From Flavobacteriales bacterium UBA6770 (lineage in GTDB: Bacteria; Bacteroidota; Bacteroidia; Flavobacteriales_G; Salibacteraceae): 64,000 nucleotides of DNA. The stretch lies in the NCBI GenBank assembly GCA_905181875.1, contig CAJIZH010000003.1, positions 806,001-870,000 on the forward strand, in the 5' to 3' direction. The position numbers were made by a program, and so were the translations under genes. Positions 63,868 to 64,000 of this stretch are shown piece by piece. The notes under the pieces are model-generated. The model searched no databases. It was not told the DNA's origin and saw only the letters and a list, made by a program, of their open reading frames with translations. Position 1 is the stretch's first letter; each line of letters begins with the position of its first letter.

Positions 63868-64000
63868 ATGATGAAGACAGCAACAATTCTATGGGCACTC
63901 GTGATTACGAGCAGTTTGGCTTTTTCGCAAAATGCAAATGATGTAATCGGTAAATGGAAAACTATTGATGATGAGACAGGAGAAGCAAAATCGATTGTTG
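63868..64000 (+). CDS. DUF2147 protein, cut by the window end
   Basis: Only the first 44 codons are present. A signal peptide (KTATILWALVITSSLAFSQ) precedes NDVIGKWKTIDDETGEAKSI, the characteristic start of DUF2147 proteins, which are small secreted beta-barrel proteins of unknown role. ATG at 63868 and 63871 are equivalent start choices. Confidence 0.75.
   Translation, partial: MMKTATILWALVITSSLAFSQNANDVIGKWKTIDDETGEAKSIV

Overview
This window looks like chromosome of a Bacteroidota bacterium, most likely a flavobacterial-type, AT-rich and possibly marine lineage. The evidence is: C-terminal type IX secretion (T9SS) sorting domains on several secreted proteins; families largely confined to this phylum (DUF3109, DUF4846, DUF4837, the IPExxxVDY family, Omp28-related proteins); the pheS / acpP-fabF-rnc-IPExxxVDY-pyk gene order; and several TAnnTTTG -7 promoter boxes. 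I saw no tRNA, rRNA, CRISPR array, prophage or insertion sequence.

Layout. Positions 1-7.3 kb hold DUF3109, tilS, small membrane proteins, a frame-broken MacB-like permease, a mini SET-domain protein and uvrC. Positions 7.3-13.8 kb hold the most unusual locus: a minus-strand run encoding a GNAT-fold acyltransferase-like protein, a fragment of an E1/ThiF-like protein, a complete E1/ThiF-like protein of the Rv1355c/MoeY type, a truncated second GNAT-like protein, a 7TMR-DISM sensor kinase and a receiver-kinase hybrid, with a stand-alone receiver protein divergent from it. Positions 13.8-20.6 kb hold rpoN with a PAP2-like membrane protein, an S9 peptidase, DUF4846 and asnS. Positions 20.7-27.4 kb hold a TetR-TolC-MFP-RND efflux operon. 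Positions 27.8-34.4 kb hold a DMT transporter, a nucleoid-associated protein, an FAD oxidoreductase, a CDF metal transporter, a decayed ECF sigma gene with a possible anti-sigma partner, and bacilliredoxin. Positions 34.4-51.8 kb are mostly housekeeping: pyk, rnc, fabF, acpP, pheS, a phosphoesterase, moaA, an OmpA-like lipoprotein, recJ, an ALDH8-type dehydrogenase, an SDR, a ClC channel and dnaG. Positions 51.8-56 kb hold a T9SS cargo cluster: one decayed copy and three intact genes. Positions 56-64 kb hold a LysM lytic transglycosylase, DUF4837, recO, a LamG-type T9SS protein, an SDR, a PLP transsulfuration enzyme, a DUF3298-like lipoprotein and the start of a DUF2147 gene.

Six otherwise well-conserved genes carry one-base frame disruptions: the MacB-like permease, the sensor kinase, the S9 peptidase, the RND pump, the FAD oxidoreductase and the ECF sigma factor. 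Several lie in A/T runs. Either the assembly has residual indels or the lineage is decaying; raw reads would decide. The sigma gene also has a nonsense codon and a second frameshift, and the T9SS copy at about 52 kb has several in-frame stops, so those two look genuinely dead.

The best candidate for an undescribed system is the E1/ThiF + GNAT-like + 7TMR-DISM kinase + receiver locus. A plausible but unproven reading is synthesis or modification of a small molecule coupled to a dedicated membrane sensor and phosphorelay.
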